Shown piece after piece: positions 37,962 to 49,540 of a DNA stretch of 64,000 nt. Below the pieces are notes generated by a model that saw only the letters and a list, made by a program, of their open reading frames with translations, was not told where the DNA came from and did not search any database. How positions within the stretch are numbered: the stretch's first letter is position 1; the number at the start of each line of letters is the position of its first letter. The position numbers and the translations under genes are program-made. The stretch covers positions 9,211,714 through 9,275,713 of the forward strand of contig JANCRA010000033.1 of the NCBI GenBank assembly GCA_024362935.1, in the 5' to 3' direction. Source of the stretch: Setophaga petechia. Lineage: Eukaryota > Chordata > Aves > Passeriformes > Parulidae.

Positions 37962-39614
37962 CGCCGTGCATCCCAGTGCTGCAGCACACATTGGGAGGTG
38001 TTGGGACAATCCAGGCTGGTCTGTGTTTTGCTTCCAGAGGGTTGTTACTGATGCTGGTGAGAGATTGAAAGGGTGGAAAGCAGAGCAGGATGGAACACGC
38101 AAGCTCCAGCCCTGGCAGGCTGAGGCACACAGCCAGTGTGAGTCCATGGCACACGGGCTTCACTGCCAGCCCCCAGAGCTCTTACAAAACTGGCTCTGGA
38201 AGTCCCGGGCACATGCATTCATTCCTTGGCATTCTTAAATTTAGGTATGCCATCAATCAGTCATTTATAAACTGCAATTCCTCAAGTAGGGTCCTAACAC
38301 AGAAAAATTCCAATTTTCAGGAATTCTGAGGTTCAGCAATTGCCAGTAGCTTTCCTGGGACCTGTTGAATGTTTATTGCAGTGACCTCTTTAGGCACAGA
38401 GCATCTGAAAACTTCACCTCCCACTCAAAATTAGCAGTGCAGTTATGTGCATTTGTAGGCACCCCTTCCTTCATGTGAAGGGTTTGCTCAGTGGCCTGGG
38501 GGATTGGGCTCACAGGTTCTGAGTTTAGCTTGGTATGAGGTTTCAGCTTTTCAGAATGTTTATGATCTGGACTGGGTGGCACTGCAGGTCTGGTGCTGTG
38601 GGATTTGAAGCAGTGCAGCTACTCCTCCTTCCATCTCTGGTGCAGTCTGTCACTGGCAGCAGCAAGGCTTTTCCTGACAGGCAGGACAGAGCAGCAGAGG
38701 TGAGTGCAGGGCTTTGGGCTCGAGTCTGTCACACACACCTGATCCTGCAGCAGGGCTTCCAGGCAACACAAACAAACACAGCACTGGCAGTGCCCTGCTG
38801 GGCTGGCACCCACACCCACACATGCTGCTGTCTCACAACATCACAGGGTGCTTCTTGTCCCTCTCCAGCTGCACGTGGAGCTGGGCTGGAGCTACCAGCA
38901 GGTGTCTGGTGCATTCTGCAGAGCTGAGTTCCACGGCTCTGCCCGTGCCTCCAGCTCAGGCAACCAGAGCAAGCACCTGGCATCATTTAACTTGACTCAA
39001 AATATGGTTTTCCTCATTAGAACCGAGGAGGAATGTGGCTCTGAGCCTGCTGGGAGTGGTGTGAGGAAGGGCACAGCCCCTGGGGAGTGTCATTGGTGAT
39101 CAGGCAGTGATCAGCCCCAGCCACCCCTGCCCTGCTGTGAATGTGTCACAGCACTCTGGCAGTGCTTGGCATTTCTGCTCCGCCTCCCCTGCCCCTCATG
39201 TTTATTTTTTCCATGCATGATCTTTCCTTGTTTACCACCCTTTTTCATAACCAAGTCACCCATCCTGAGTTGTTCAAGCTGGGGTTGGTCATCCCAGCAC
39301 TGGGAGTCACTGGGAGACTCTGTGCTTGCCAGTCTCACCCTCCTTCCCTTCCTTTTCTGTTTTCACAGATCCTCTCTTCATGATAAGCAACAAGTCAGTC
39401 TCAAAGCTGTACTTTGAAAGGCAGCTTGAATTTTAATCAGGTCTCAGATGCTGCCCAGCCTGGTTTTGTGCACAGCCCCCTGAGTGGGAGACCTGGCAGT
39501 CAAGGAACTGTCTCTGCCTGTCCTTAAGTGTAATGATGACAAACTCCAGTTCAGTTTGTAGTACAGCAGAGGAAGTTTTGTTCCAATCTGGATGCAGTAG
39601 TGACACCTTTAGAT

Positions 39615-39711
39615 GAGCTCAGTACCCACTAAAGTCAATGGCAGGAGCGTTGTGTTGATCTCTGTTTATTTGAATGTAATGTAACTTGAGGCTGAGGTTG
39701 GGTCCTGCACC
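39615..39711. mobile_element. Ancient amniote repeat remnant
   Basis: 'tcagtacccactaaagtcaa' and 'tggcaggagc' followed by 'ttgggtcctgcacc' matches the 'ccactgaagtcaatggcagg' to 'ggatttggcccc' arrangement I recall for an old amniote repeat. The family is unnamed here and the match is from memory. Confidence 0.4.
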
Positions 39712-41396
39712 TACTTCTTGTAACAGCAATGTATGAGCTGAGGTAGCAAACCAATCAGAAGAGCTGAACATTCAAAATGAGGTGCAAAAGAAGTCACAAA
39801 TATGAAATGAGCTGATCTTGGATCAGGTCTGGGTCTGATGCCATTAAAAAATTGAACATGTTGTGTCACCTTCTTCATTCTCCATGATTAGTACTCAAAT
39901 TGCATCTTGCCCTTTTCTCATCATTACTGTCTATATTTTATTTATGATTAGAAGAGGGACTAAAGGTCTGAAAGGCCATCAGAAGATAAAAACCAGCACA
40001 CTGAAGTAATGTGTCTGAAGTCATGTGCCAGGTCAGTGGTTGCTTTTAAATCAGGTAAATAAATGCTGTATTACAACATCAAAATAATGGAAAATATTGT
40101 CTGGCAGCAGCCTGGGCTGCGCTGGGAGCCGGGTGCAGGAGCTGCTGGTGGTTATTGCGTGCCTGGAGTTCACAGAGTTGGTCCTGAGGGGATATTGTGC
40201 AGTCAGCTGAGGGCTGAGGGCTCTGGCCCACCACAGTTTCCTGTCTCCCTCACGAGAAGAATCAATGTCTGTCACATCTGTGAAGTCACACTACATTTTG
40301 ATTATTCTCTGCATTTTTCTTTAATTATGTTCTCTATTTGCTTCTTAAGAGACTCTTAGAATTTTCAAATATAATAAGAAATAATAATAACCAATTAAAA
40401 AGCTGTGGGTATTAAGTGGGAAATAACAGACTGAAACAAAAGTCAAGGATTATCCTGGGAAATGACGTTTATGGGTCCTGGACCACTCAGTTCTGTGAGG
40501 CAATCTGAGGTTTTGGCTGGGCTTCAAAATGCAGCAGCAGAGCTTTGCAAGGAGCAGCTTTGACAGGAACCACCCGAGTGGATTTTCTGCAAGGCTGGTG
40601 TGGAGGTGAGGAGCTCCCAGCTCCCCAGCAGCACTGCTGGCCCTGTCCCCCTGCTCTGTCCCTCTGCACCCAGCTGTGCCAGGGCTGCAGCTTTCCCTGG
40701 GGGACCCAGGATGGTCCTGGCAGCAGCCACGGTGTAGACATGGTTATACAAGCAAAAAATAGAGAAAAAAATTCCCCTGTATACTGCATTTCCCTTGTAA
40801 AGTTAATACAAACCAGATGGGTGAAAACTTATTTTTTTAGTTGTAACCCCACCGGGACAACCAAATATTATCAATGAGCACTGAGGAAAGGTGAAGAGGT
40901 TTTGCATGAAAAGCTTGGTCAGGCACAGCCCAGCTCTGCTGGGCAGCCCAAGGGGCTGGGCACTCAGGGAGCTCTGCAGATGTGCTTGTGAGCAAGGTGC
41001 CACAGCACAGAGCAGGGCAGCCCCAGCTGCCCCTCACAGGATGTTTGTGTACACAGGCCAGCGCTTGGGAATGCACAGGAATGTATAAAATCATTTCAGA
41101 TGACACTTGCTTTGAAAAGACAGCCAACAGGGAGGAACTTGCAGGGTCCAAATGTTGCATTGTTTGGTCTTTCTCCTCTTTTATGGTTGAATAATGGTGT
41201 TTTAAGATATCTTATCCAAACATTGTGAGTTTTATCATCCAAAGTGGCTGAGAAAGGTTGTACCTTTTCTACTAAAACAGCCTGCCCTGAAAACCAGCAT
41301 GTGAAAGCATGACCTACTAAAAGAAAGTCTGATTAACTTAATTTTCATTATAGTTTCAACACCTTAGGTCTCAGTAATGAGGACACTTTTAATTTT

Positions 41397-41446
41397 AACT
41401 GGATCTTAGGCTTTAACGTGACTGAACTGGACCTTAGGCTTTTGTG
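41397..41446. repeat. Two-copy 28-bp direct repeat
   Basis: AACTGGATCTTAGGCTTT at 41397 and AACTGGACCTTAGGCTTT at 41425 are adjacent, with a period of 28. A simple tandem duplication with a few substitutions. Confidence 0.8.
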
Positions 41447-41789
41447 TGGCATCTCTTGAAGTCTGCCCTCCATGGACCACGAGTTACATTCTGATAGCAC
41501 CATTAGACAAACCAAGGCAAGAGGGAAGAAAAGCTCTTAGTGAGCTGTGCAAACATGAACACTTCTGTGGAAGTGTGGGACCAAGGATTTACCCTCATGA
41601 ATCCCTGTGACCATCACATGTGAGGTGCAGTTCAGGACCCTGAGCAGACCAGGCTCCATTGGTGTCATTGCTGTAGCTTGGAACACTCACCTAGGAAAGG
41701 ATGGTACAACCTCAACGGGGATTTCTGGACCTGATCTTCTTTGTGCAGCCTTTCTCATGTGAACCAGGCTCTCAGGATCAGGACCAAGG

Positions 41790-41861
41790 CCCTCATCCAA
41801 AGGCTGCTCAAGTCAATGGAAAAACTCTCATTGTCTTTAGTGAGCCTTGGATCAGGCCCCG
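41790..41861. mobile_element. Ancient amniote repeat remnant
   Basis: 'gctcaagtcaatggaaaaac', 'tctcattgtctttagtgag' and 'ccttggatcaggcccc' match, in order, blocks typical of an old amniote repeat (agtcaatggaaagactcccattgacttcagtggg, then ttggatcaggccc). This is the clearest of the copies in the window. The open frame crossing it is not a gene. Confidence 0.5.
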
Positions 41862-44800
41862 AAAGTTGAGTCACACTTTGAATGGAACATTGTTTGAAGC
41901 AAAACAGGCTCAAGGCTTCATTCACGTAGAGGCTTTAACTGTTCAGTGAAGTTTCCCAAGCACTTCCTGTGCCCTCCTGCCTGTTTCCTGCTGTCACTTC
42001 TCCCAGGGGACACATGCCCAGGGGGACATCATGAGCCCAGGGCCTGACTCAGTGTCTTCAGCCCCTTTCCACCTTTTCTCTGTGAAATCCTGGCCATGTG
42101 ACCAAAGTGCAGATGTCCCATTTCCCCCAAAGAACGTGGGAGAAAACATCTTAAGTTCTTTTAATTTCAGCCTTAACATTACCATTGTTATTGACCAGTG
42201 AGTATTTGCTTGATCAAATTTTATTTTTGATTCCCACACACATTCCTGTGACTCCAGGTATTCTTAGGGAGATGATTTGGCCAGAACTCTGACCAGCAGA
42301 GGTGGCAGACCAGCTCTTCTCTTCAGTAGGGTTTCAGCACACAGAAATAGTGGTTATGTCTCATACTTGTTGCTTTAGTGCTTGTTTCACATCAGCTGGG
42401 CAAGGACACTGGGTGGAATGATGTGTTTGTGCTTATTTTTACATGTGACATTTAAAAGGCAAAATAAAGCATGAAGATTTTCTCCAGATGTGTTTACAAC
42501 AGAGATCTAGAATTATGAGGGATGTTTTGTTGACCTTAGGTACAGGTACTTCATATTTACTGATCCACTGTAATCACTATGCAAGTGATATATATCCACT
42601 GGAACTGTCATCACCCCAAAATAATTAACAGCCCAGTAGGTTGGACAATGAGCAGGGATGTGAGAGATTTCTGGAGTCAAACCCAGGAGAAGAACTCATG
42701 CCCCAAGTCCTGATGTGAGGGCATTTCTCTCCAGAGCAGTGGCTGCTTTAGGGCTCTCCTGTTGTGACCTTCAATTTTGATTAAAAATTCAGCAGATCAC
42801 TGGACCTAAATAAAGAGATCATTTTGAGCCCCAAGTGGTCAGAGTACATCTGTGGGAGACCAACTTCAATGCCTGTTTAACATTTGTACAAAACAGGACA
42901 GTTCCAAAGCCACATTCCCATTGCACATTTCAGTGTAGTGTAATTTTCCTTTAAGAAAACCTACAGAGAAGCCCTTCACCAGAAGATTCCCAAGTAGCTT
43001 TTCCTCTTGAGCCACCTCTGTGCCAGAGCAGCTGACGTACAATGAGATTTTACCCTCGGTAATTTTAAGTCCATGGGTTTTTCCTAAGGGTGATTCATTT
43101 TACAAAAACACACAACAAATAAACAAACACATACTGGAGTGAAGAGGCAGCATGTGCTATGGATTAGGGGAAAGAGCACCCCTCGAAAGCCCAGCTGTCA
43201 TGTTCAGTATAAAGATGATGTTGGCTTTTTCCATTCCATTGTCCTCCTCTCCGCCTGCTCCTTGCTCACTGTGTCTCCCTTCATTTACTCCTCGCTCTTT
43301 GTGTCATTTGTTTGTCTCCCTTGCTTCTGGGCTTTGTCTAGACCAGGCTGTGGGATGTCTTGGCCAACACCAGCTAACAGGAGAGCAGATAAGACAGTGA
43401 GCCTTGGACTGCTTTAAATGAACTGACTTAGGTACACTAAAATATTAAACTAAACATTATCTCCTTTTCTAGATGAGCTGTTTTTTCCTCTTAAATGAAT
43501 GTTGGTCCTCTCTAGAGCAGGGTCAACACCAGTCCCAGCACCATCCCCTCTGAATGCCTGCCAGCCTTGCACAAAGCAGCACTGATCAGCCTGGCATGCC
43601 CAGCTCATTCTTGATCTCTCCCCAGAGGGAGGACTGGGTTTGCAAGCAAATGTTTTCCTTTCTGCAGCCCCATTCTTTTGGAAAATGACATTCCTGCACT
43701 GTGCTGGACTTGAGAAGGTGGGTCAGCACATCTGATGCTTGGAGCAGGACCTCAGGAGAGTCGATTCCAGGGATGCAGGGACCTTGACAGATTAAGCATT
43801 TCCTTAAAAAATGAACTTTAACTAAAGTGAGCACGCAGGGCTCCAGCGTTTGCCAATCTGCATTGTAAATATTGTGGAGGGAGACAGGGAGAAGTAAGCA
43901 GAAGCAGGTTAGGACACAAATAGGAAGGAAAAAAATTGATATCATGTATTAGTTCCCACCTAAACTGAGATTTCAATTTTCTCTCTTCCATCTGTGTCCT
44001 CATCCAACTTCCTACAGCAAGTTTGAGCTTCTCCAGTGAAATTACAGTGATTGTCAGCTCAAGGAACTTGATCAAAATTAATCCTATTTCCCCAATAAGT
44101 CCACACAGGTTTTTTCTTTTATTTGTAGGAAATGCACATGTGTAACTAAATCCAAATTTGGCAGAGATAAGACTTTTGAATCAATTCACAATGAGTCCCA
44201 TTCATTCTGCTGTAGCTGAAGCACAGCATCTCACCCTAGAATGTGATTAGCTTCTCCATATAGCAATATCCCTGCCCTTTTTATTCTTGTAAGGATAGAA
44301 CTGGTGAGGCAGAATGTACCTGGAATGAGTCTTGCTGCAGCAGACACAACAGCTCTGCTCTTTGCAAAGTGACACTCAGAATTTCTTAGCTACAGGCCAG
44401 TTGTCATAAGAAGAGATGATGAATTAGCCACGAGCTGGGACGGGCCAGGGGGCTGAGGGCTGGGAACAGGCAGGGAAATGGCTGAACAGCTTCAAGGAAC
44501 AGCAAAGCAGGCCAAGAGCTGGAGGAGAACTGCTGGAGAGATCTCTGGCTGGAAGGCCAAAGATTTCCAGGCAGAAGCCAGAAGGGCTTTATAAACGTAA
44601 ATGAGTGGGAGGACAGAACAGATCAGCCATGTATTCAGAGGTCTCGGATTCACTGACCCTCTTTAGCACCAGATGCTGCTTTTAATGCACAGCTGGCTGC
44701 TGGGGGAGTATTTCTGTGTAAACACCCGGAGATGGATCAAAGATGCAGGCTGGAGCCGTGTGCCCAGCGCTGTGCTGGTCCTGCCTGCAGGCTGGGGTCT

Positions 44801-44970
44801 CTGTGAGGGTGTCCCACACGTTGCACAGTGTTCATGTGCCCTGCATGAGTCACTTCCTGCCCCTGCCCTTTCTGCTGGGCTGCATCACAGCCCTGCTGCT
44901 CCGGGACTGGGGCTGCAGCCCCGGCTGAGCTGTCTGTGTGCTGAGCCCAGCCTGGCGCCTGCTGCACGCA

Positions 44971-44998
44971 GAGCAGAGCAGAGCAGAGCAGAGCAGAG
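44971..44998. repeat. (GAGCA)n microsatellite
   Basis: Five and a half GAGCA pentamers in a row, followed by GAGGA. The same pentamer occurs as a shorter tract at 7631-7650. Confidence 0.92.
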
Positions 44999-45111
44999 GA
45001 GCTGCTGTGCCTCCAAAGTGCTGTGTCATCCCTGGTTATTAATGACCGAGAACCACATGACACAAACTTCTGGGAAGCTCCAGCAGATTCCAGGAAGGGG
45101 TCAAGGAGTTC

Positions 45112-45127
45112 AATAAACAGTTTTATT
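45112..45127. promoter_or_regulatory. Back-to-back polyadenylation signals
   Basis: AATAAACAGTTTTATT carries AATAAA on the plus strand (45112-45117) and on the minus strand (45122-45127). The minus-strand sequence upstream (about 45,128-45,400) is AT-leaning with U-rich and A-rich runs and reads like the end of a 3' untranslated region. If real, a minus-strand transcript would end near 45,100. No stop codon or terminal exon was identified. Confidence 0.35.
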
Positions 45128-48100
45128 AGAACTTGAATTGCAACCAAAAGGCTACACATTGACTTTTTTTACAAAAAAACTTTGTGAGTGTTACTTGACT
45201 TTAGAAATCCTGTGAATGGCAGCACAAGCACACAGGGTCATCATTTCTTCCTGCTGATTTTTTATGCCACTGCTAGTTCACAGTTGTCCTCAATAAGGAA
45301 ACCCAAGTGCACCCTCCATTTACATTTTCCAGTTGCCTTTCCAGCTTGTTGGTAAACTGTAGGGTTATCTGAATTTCAAGGGTCACATTCGTGCCTCAGT
45401 GATACTGGTGGGCACTGGGACATGAGCAGAGAATCCTGGGCTGCACCAATGCCTCAGGTGACTGTAGCCCCTCCTGTGGGCAGGTCACCGGGCAGGTAAA
45501 GGAGAGGGAAGCTCCAGGTGAGAGCATCACCTCAGTGGGGTGCAGGTCACTGCTCAGGATGGCAGGTTCCAGGTGAGCACCCATTGCTGGGGAGCCTTGG
45601 GAAGGGAAGCTGCACCCACCCAGGGAGCGGCTGGGCACAGGGCAGGGCCAGGCTCAGCAGGCAGGTGCCACCTCTCAGTGTCCCCAGCTGAGTGGCACCA
45701 GCTGGCTCTGTCTCCTGGCAGCAGCCCTGCCAGCTGGGGAAGTCAGTGCTCTGAAAAAAAACTTTTTCAGTGAATTGCCTTTGCTAAAGTAATTGCTTTT
45801 ACATTATCTCTACCACACACTCGTTAGGACCAAGCTGCAGCTCTGTGTCCCTGAACATGCTTTCAATTAATGCTCCTGGCTGCACTTCTGTGTGTGCTCT
45901 GCTGCCATCAAGCCCTGGGAGCTGTCTAGCACGGTGTATGGTATGAACAGCTCATTTGTTCATTCATCAGCTTGTCTCTGTCAGAAGAAATGGAAAACAG
46001 GAATTCATCTCCCTTTCAAAGTGATCATAAAGCATCCATTATAGTAAATATTAATGGGCATTAATAAGCATTGCTATTTCACTGTTACTAATGAGTATTG
46101 AGGCACAGAAATTAAGGGTCCAAGCCAACTTATTCTGATGTAAAATTAAGGTGCTTTTTAGCCTTACTAGAAAGTGGCCAAGTTGCTACTTGAAATAAAT
46201 AGAAGAGCTGCAACCAGAGGCTGTGAGTACCTCATCATCTACAGGACAAAATCCTTAGTGCTGGCCTTTGCTGGCTGCCTGCTGCCAACCACAGTTCTAT
46301 GGGAGAATGTCTGTCAGTTCTCACCCTGGACAGACAGACAGCATCACCCCCAGACAGAGCTGAATGCACCAAGGCTCTGCACTGCCTCATTCCCTGGGTG
46401 CTGCAGCCACCCTTGGGGTGGAACACAGCAAGTGCTCAGCACGATGACCCACTCAGCAGTCCTTCATGGAGGAAGTGAAAAACACTACATCTGTTTGAAA
46501 TAAGTGGGGAATTTTAGGGAGGTAGAATGGAATTACCCAAGCTGGGATCTGACTTCAGCTGACTGGTGTTAACTCTTGCAAAAGCAACCTCAAATTGTTC
46601 GGTGATCACACTGCTGAGAAGTGCAGTCTGACCCCTTGTCCTGGGGCTGGCATTCCAAACATCCTGGTACCTCCTTCCATGGGAGGTGGGCTGGCTCGTG
46701 CTGACTCAGACAAAGCCCTGTGCTCATCTCTGAAGCTGCTTCCCCTGCACTTGGAGTTGCTCAAAGCCTTCGCCCAAACTGTGCTGTCCCTTGCCATGGC
46801 TGTTCCAAGGTTCCTCATCAGGAAAGCTTTGTGTGCATGGCATATCCAGCCTGTGTGAGCTGCTGGACAGTGGCCAGGCTCTGCAGCAGTCCTGTGCCAT
46901 CCCTGTTGATCACTCCTGGTCTGATGCACATTATCTGCAGGGGCTGCTCAAGTTCTGGGTACCACAGAAACTTCACTTCATGTAGAAGCTGCACACAGAT
47001 ATGCAAAAGATGCTTTTTCGTACCAGACAATTTGCATCTTAGGGAAAGCCTAAAGCTGTGACTGGAAGGTGTCACTGTGGCATATCCAGGGAGCTCTGAG
47101 CTCCTGTGAGGAGGCTGAGGTGAGGGGCACACGGACAGAGCCTTCAGCCTCCCGAGGCTGACAGTGCCTGCCTCTCTGTAAGGGCAGAGCTGCAGATCAG
47201 CCTAAACAAAAGCACTTGGCTTTGCCCCAAAATATGAACCATCTCCAATCAACCTGGAGCACATTCACAGCCAGTCTCACAGTTCTGAGCATCTCCAGCT
47301 CACAGGAAGCAGCACCAAAGGCAGCAGAGCTGAGTCCTGCTGTCCTGTGCCCCACGCCCTGTGGTGTCTGTCCTGATGGGCTGAGCTCCTGTGGGTTTTC
47401 CCATGGTTGGGCATTTACTGCTCTCTCTCATCTGCTTTCTGTGCTAGTGAGTGCAAGGCCACTGCTCCTGAAGATTTTCCCCTCACAGATGCATTCATAA
47501 CATTTATTTTCTATCTGACAACTACAGTGAAGCACCAAATGTTAACATAACTTCAACCTGTGTCTATATATCAGATCTGGTGGAAAGCTGCCAGTTGCTT
47601 TGAAATTATACTGATGGATAGAGACACGTGTATGTAACATATGCAAACATAGCACAGCCACATAAATCCCATTTCCTTGGGCAATCAGGTCAAAGATAAG
47701 AAATCTGGCAAGAAAGTCACCACAGGATGCTCTGCCAAAGACGAGGTTGGCAAGAAAATGGAGGAGATGGCAAAGGAAAATTTAACATTTCACTGGACAG
47801 CTATTTCTCCCAAAGTTTCAATCAAAATGCTTTGACAGGATTTATTTGTTACAAAATAAATAATATAAACAATATTTGATTTTCTATCACTAAAATTTCC
47901 ATGGAAAGTTTAGATCAGGCCGTTAGAAAGCCCAAGAAAGTTTCCAAGCAACAACAAAACCAGACAAACTGACCTCCTTTAGCTGGGAGACATAAGGATC
48001 AGCAGAAACAGGACATGTGGGGAAAATATACATGGACTGAGGAGAAAGTTCTTAGGAAGTGAGGACCATTCAGTAAATGGCTTTGCATTTGGGTGACAGT

Positions 48101-49442
48101 GAAAAAAATTACCCTCAGAAGTTGTCCAAGCAACAGTGTCCTGTTTATATCTTGTGGTCTTATGAGTAACTGACTGGAAAAAAACAAGAATGAAAAGATA
48201 ACAATTACAATAAAATTAAATTAAATAAGCCAGTGACTCATTACAGAGCAGTAAAAACAAAAACAAAATCATTTAGGTCCCAACAACAACAAGAGAATTA
48301 AAAGGAAACACAAAAATGGCTGGACTGCTTTTCTAATATATACAATCAACCACATGGAGATGGGAGAGGAGCAGAACCCATCCCAGTTATTCAGTGGAAG
48401 GCAGAGAATACAGGAATATATGGACTGCATTGCTGTTGGACTTCAGCAATGTTAATTTGAGTGGGACAAAGCTTTTTCTGCAGTGCCATGGAGGGACATT
48501 TCTCCCCAGCTGGAATGAACAGCAGGATTTACCCCACAGTCCTGCTCCAGAAATGATTTTTATTAAGCAACATTATCAGGATTTAGAAAAGTATTATCAG
48601 TGAAGACCCATCCATGATCTCCTTCATAATTCTGATAAAGGCACAGGGCTAATCCCAGAGTAAGTCCAAGCCAAGGAGCTCTTGGGATATTTATACAAGT
48701 ATCAATTGATCTCAATTTCATGTGACTCTGCAGGGACAATTTGGAAGTTCCTGTGCTCCCAGAGCACAGCAGTGTTTGGAACTGAGCATCCTGGCCTCGG
48801 TGCTGCTCACAGAAATCTCACATGGAATGAGTTCTGCATGGCTGCAGTGCTTTGATTTAGCAAAAACCCTCAAAGATTTATTCTGAAGGAAAAAAAATCT
48901 GTTATACAAAGGGGTACCTGGACTTTTCAATGCTATACAATTACCAATGCAAATAAGAAGGTGAAAAACTCAGGGTAGAATATCAAAATCCCCAAAGTGT
49001 GGAGTCATTTGTACTGGCTCACCTCTGAACACATTTTATTTCTCTGCCTCTTTTCACATATTCCAGTGTTCTCATTGATCTCTGAAGTATCCCTTCTTCA
49101 GTGTCTGAAGTGAGAGAGGAGCACAGGGATTTTGGACTGGGTTGGAGTTATTTGTGATAGAGTTTACAGACCTTTACCTCCCAGCAGCAGGAAGGCTGAC
49201 CAGCTGTTCCTGAAGCTTTAGAAATTCTGTGTAAATACATCTTGTTTAGTTCTGCTTTAGCTTTGCATCCAAAGAACAAAAGGCACTTTATAAACACAAA
49301 GAGTGCTCATTCCACTAATAAGGTAAAGTAATATCTCAGAGGAAAACAAGACACAAAGCAGCAAAGTGATTTCCCCACATTTGCCCTGGAAGCCAGTGGG
49401 AGAGCAATAAATAGAATCTGAATCTCCTGCCTGCCTGTGCTC

Positions 49443-49540
49443 CAGCCCGAGCCCAGGCTGCGGCCAGCCCCGAGCCGGTGAGCGCAGATGGCAAATCCCG
49501 AGCGGAGCGAACGCGGAGCAGCTGCTCCTGCCCCTCGCAC
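49443..49540. promoter_or_regulatory. Small CpG cluster
   Basis: About eleven CpGs fall within 100 bp, against a CpG-poor background. The cluster includes GCCGGTGAGCGCAG, which contains a fair 5' splice-donor match (G|GTGAGC) on the plus strand. GC-rich sequence continues to about 49,860. It could be a small CpG island with a first exon, or just a GC-rich patch. No initiator or TATA element decides the direction. Confidence 0.3.

Larger units (their letters stand above)
37019..44970. other. Unique DNA, no gene seen
   Basis: Apart from the CCT tract and the ancient-repeat remnants listed separately, nothing recognisable was found. A two-copy 28-bp direct repeat (AACTGGATCTTAGGCTT) lies at 41397-41446. 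The part 38,600-39,000 is moderately GC-rich with overlapping frames on both strands. Confidence 0.55.

Noticed and set aside
37592..37987. Polyglutamate-containing minus frame
   Set aside because: Reads the CCT microsatellite. The flanks show no recognisable protein.
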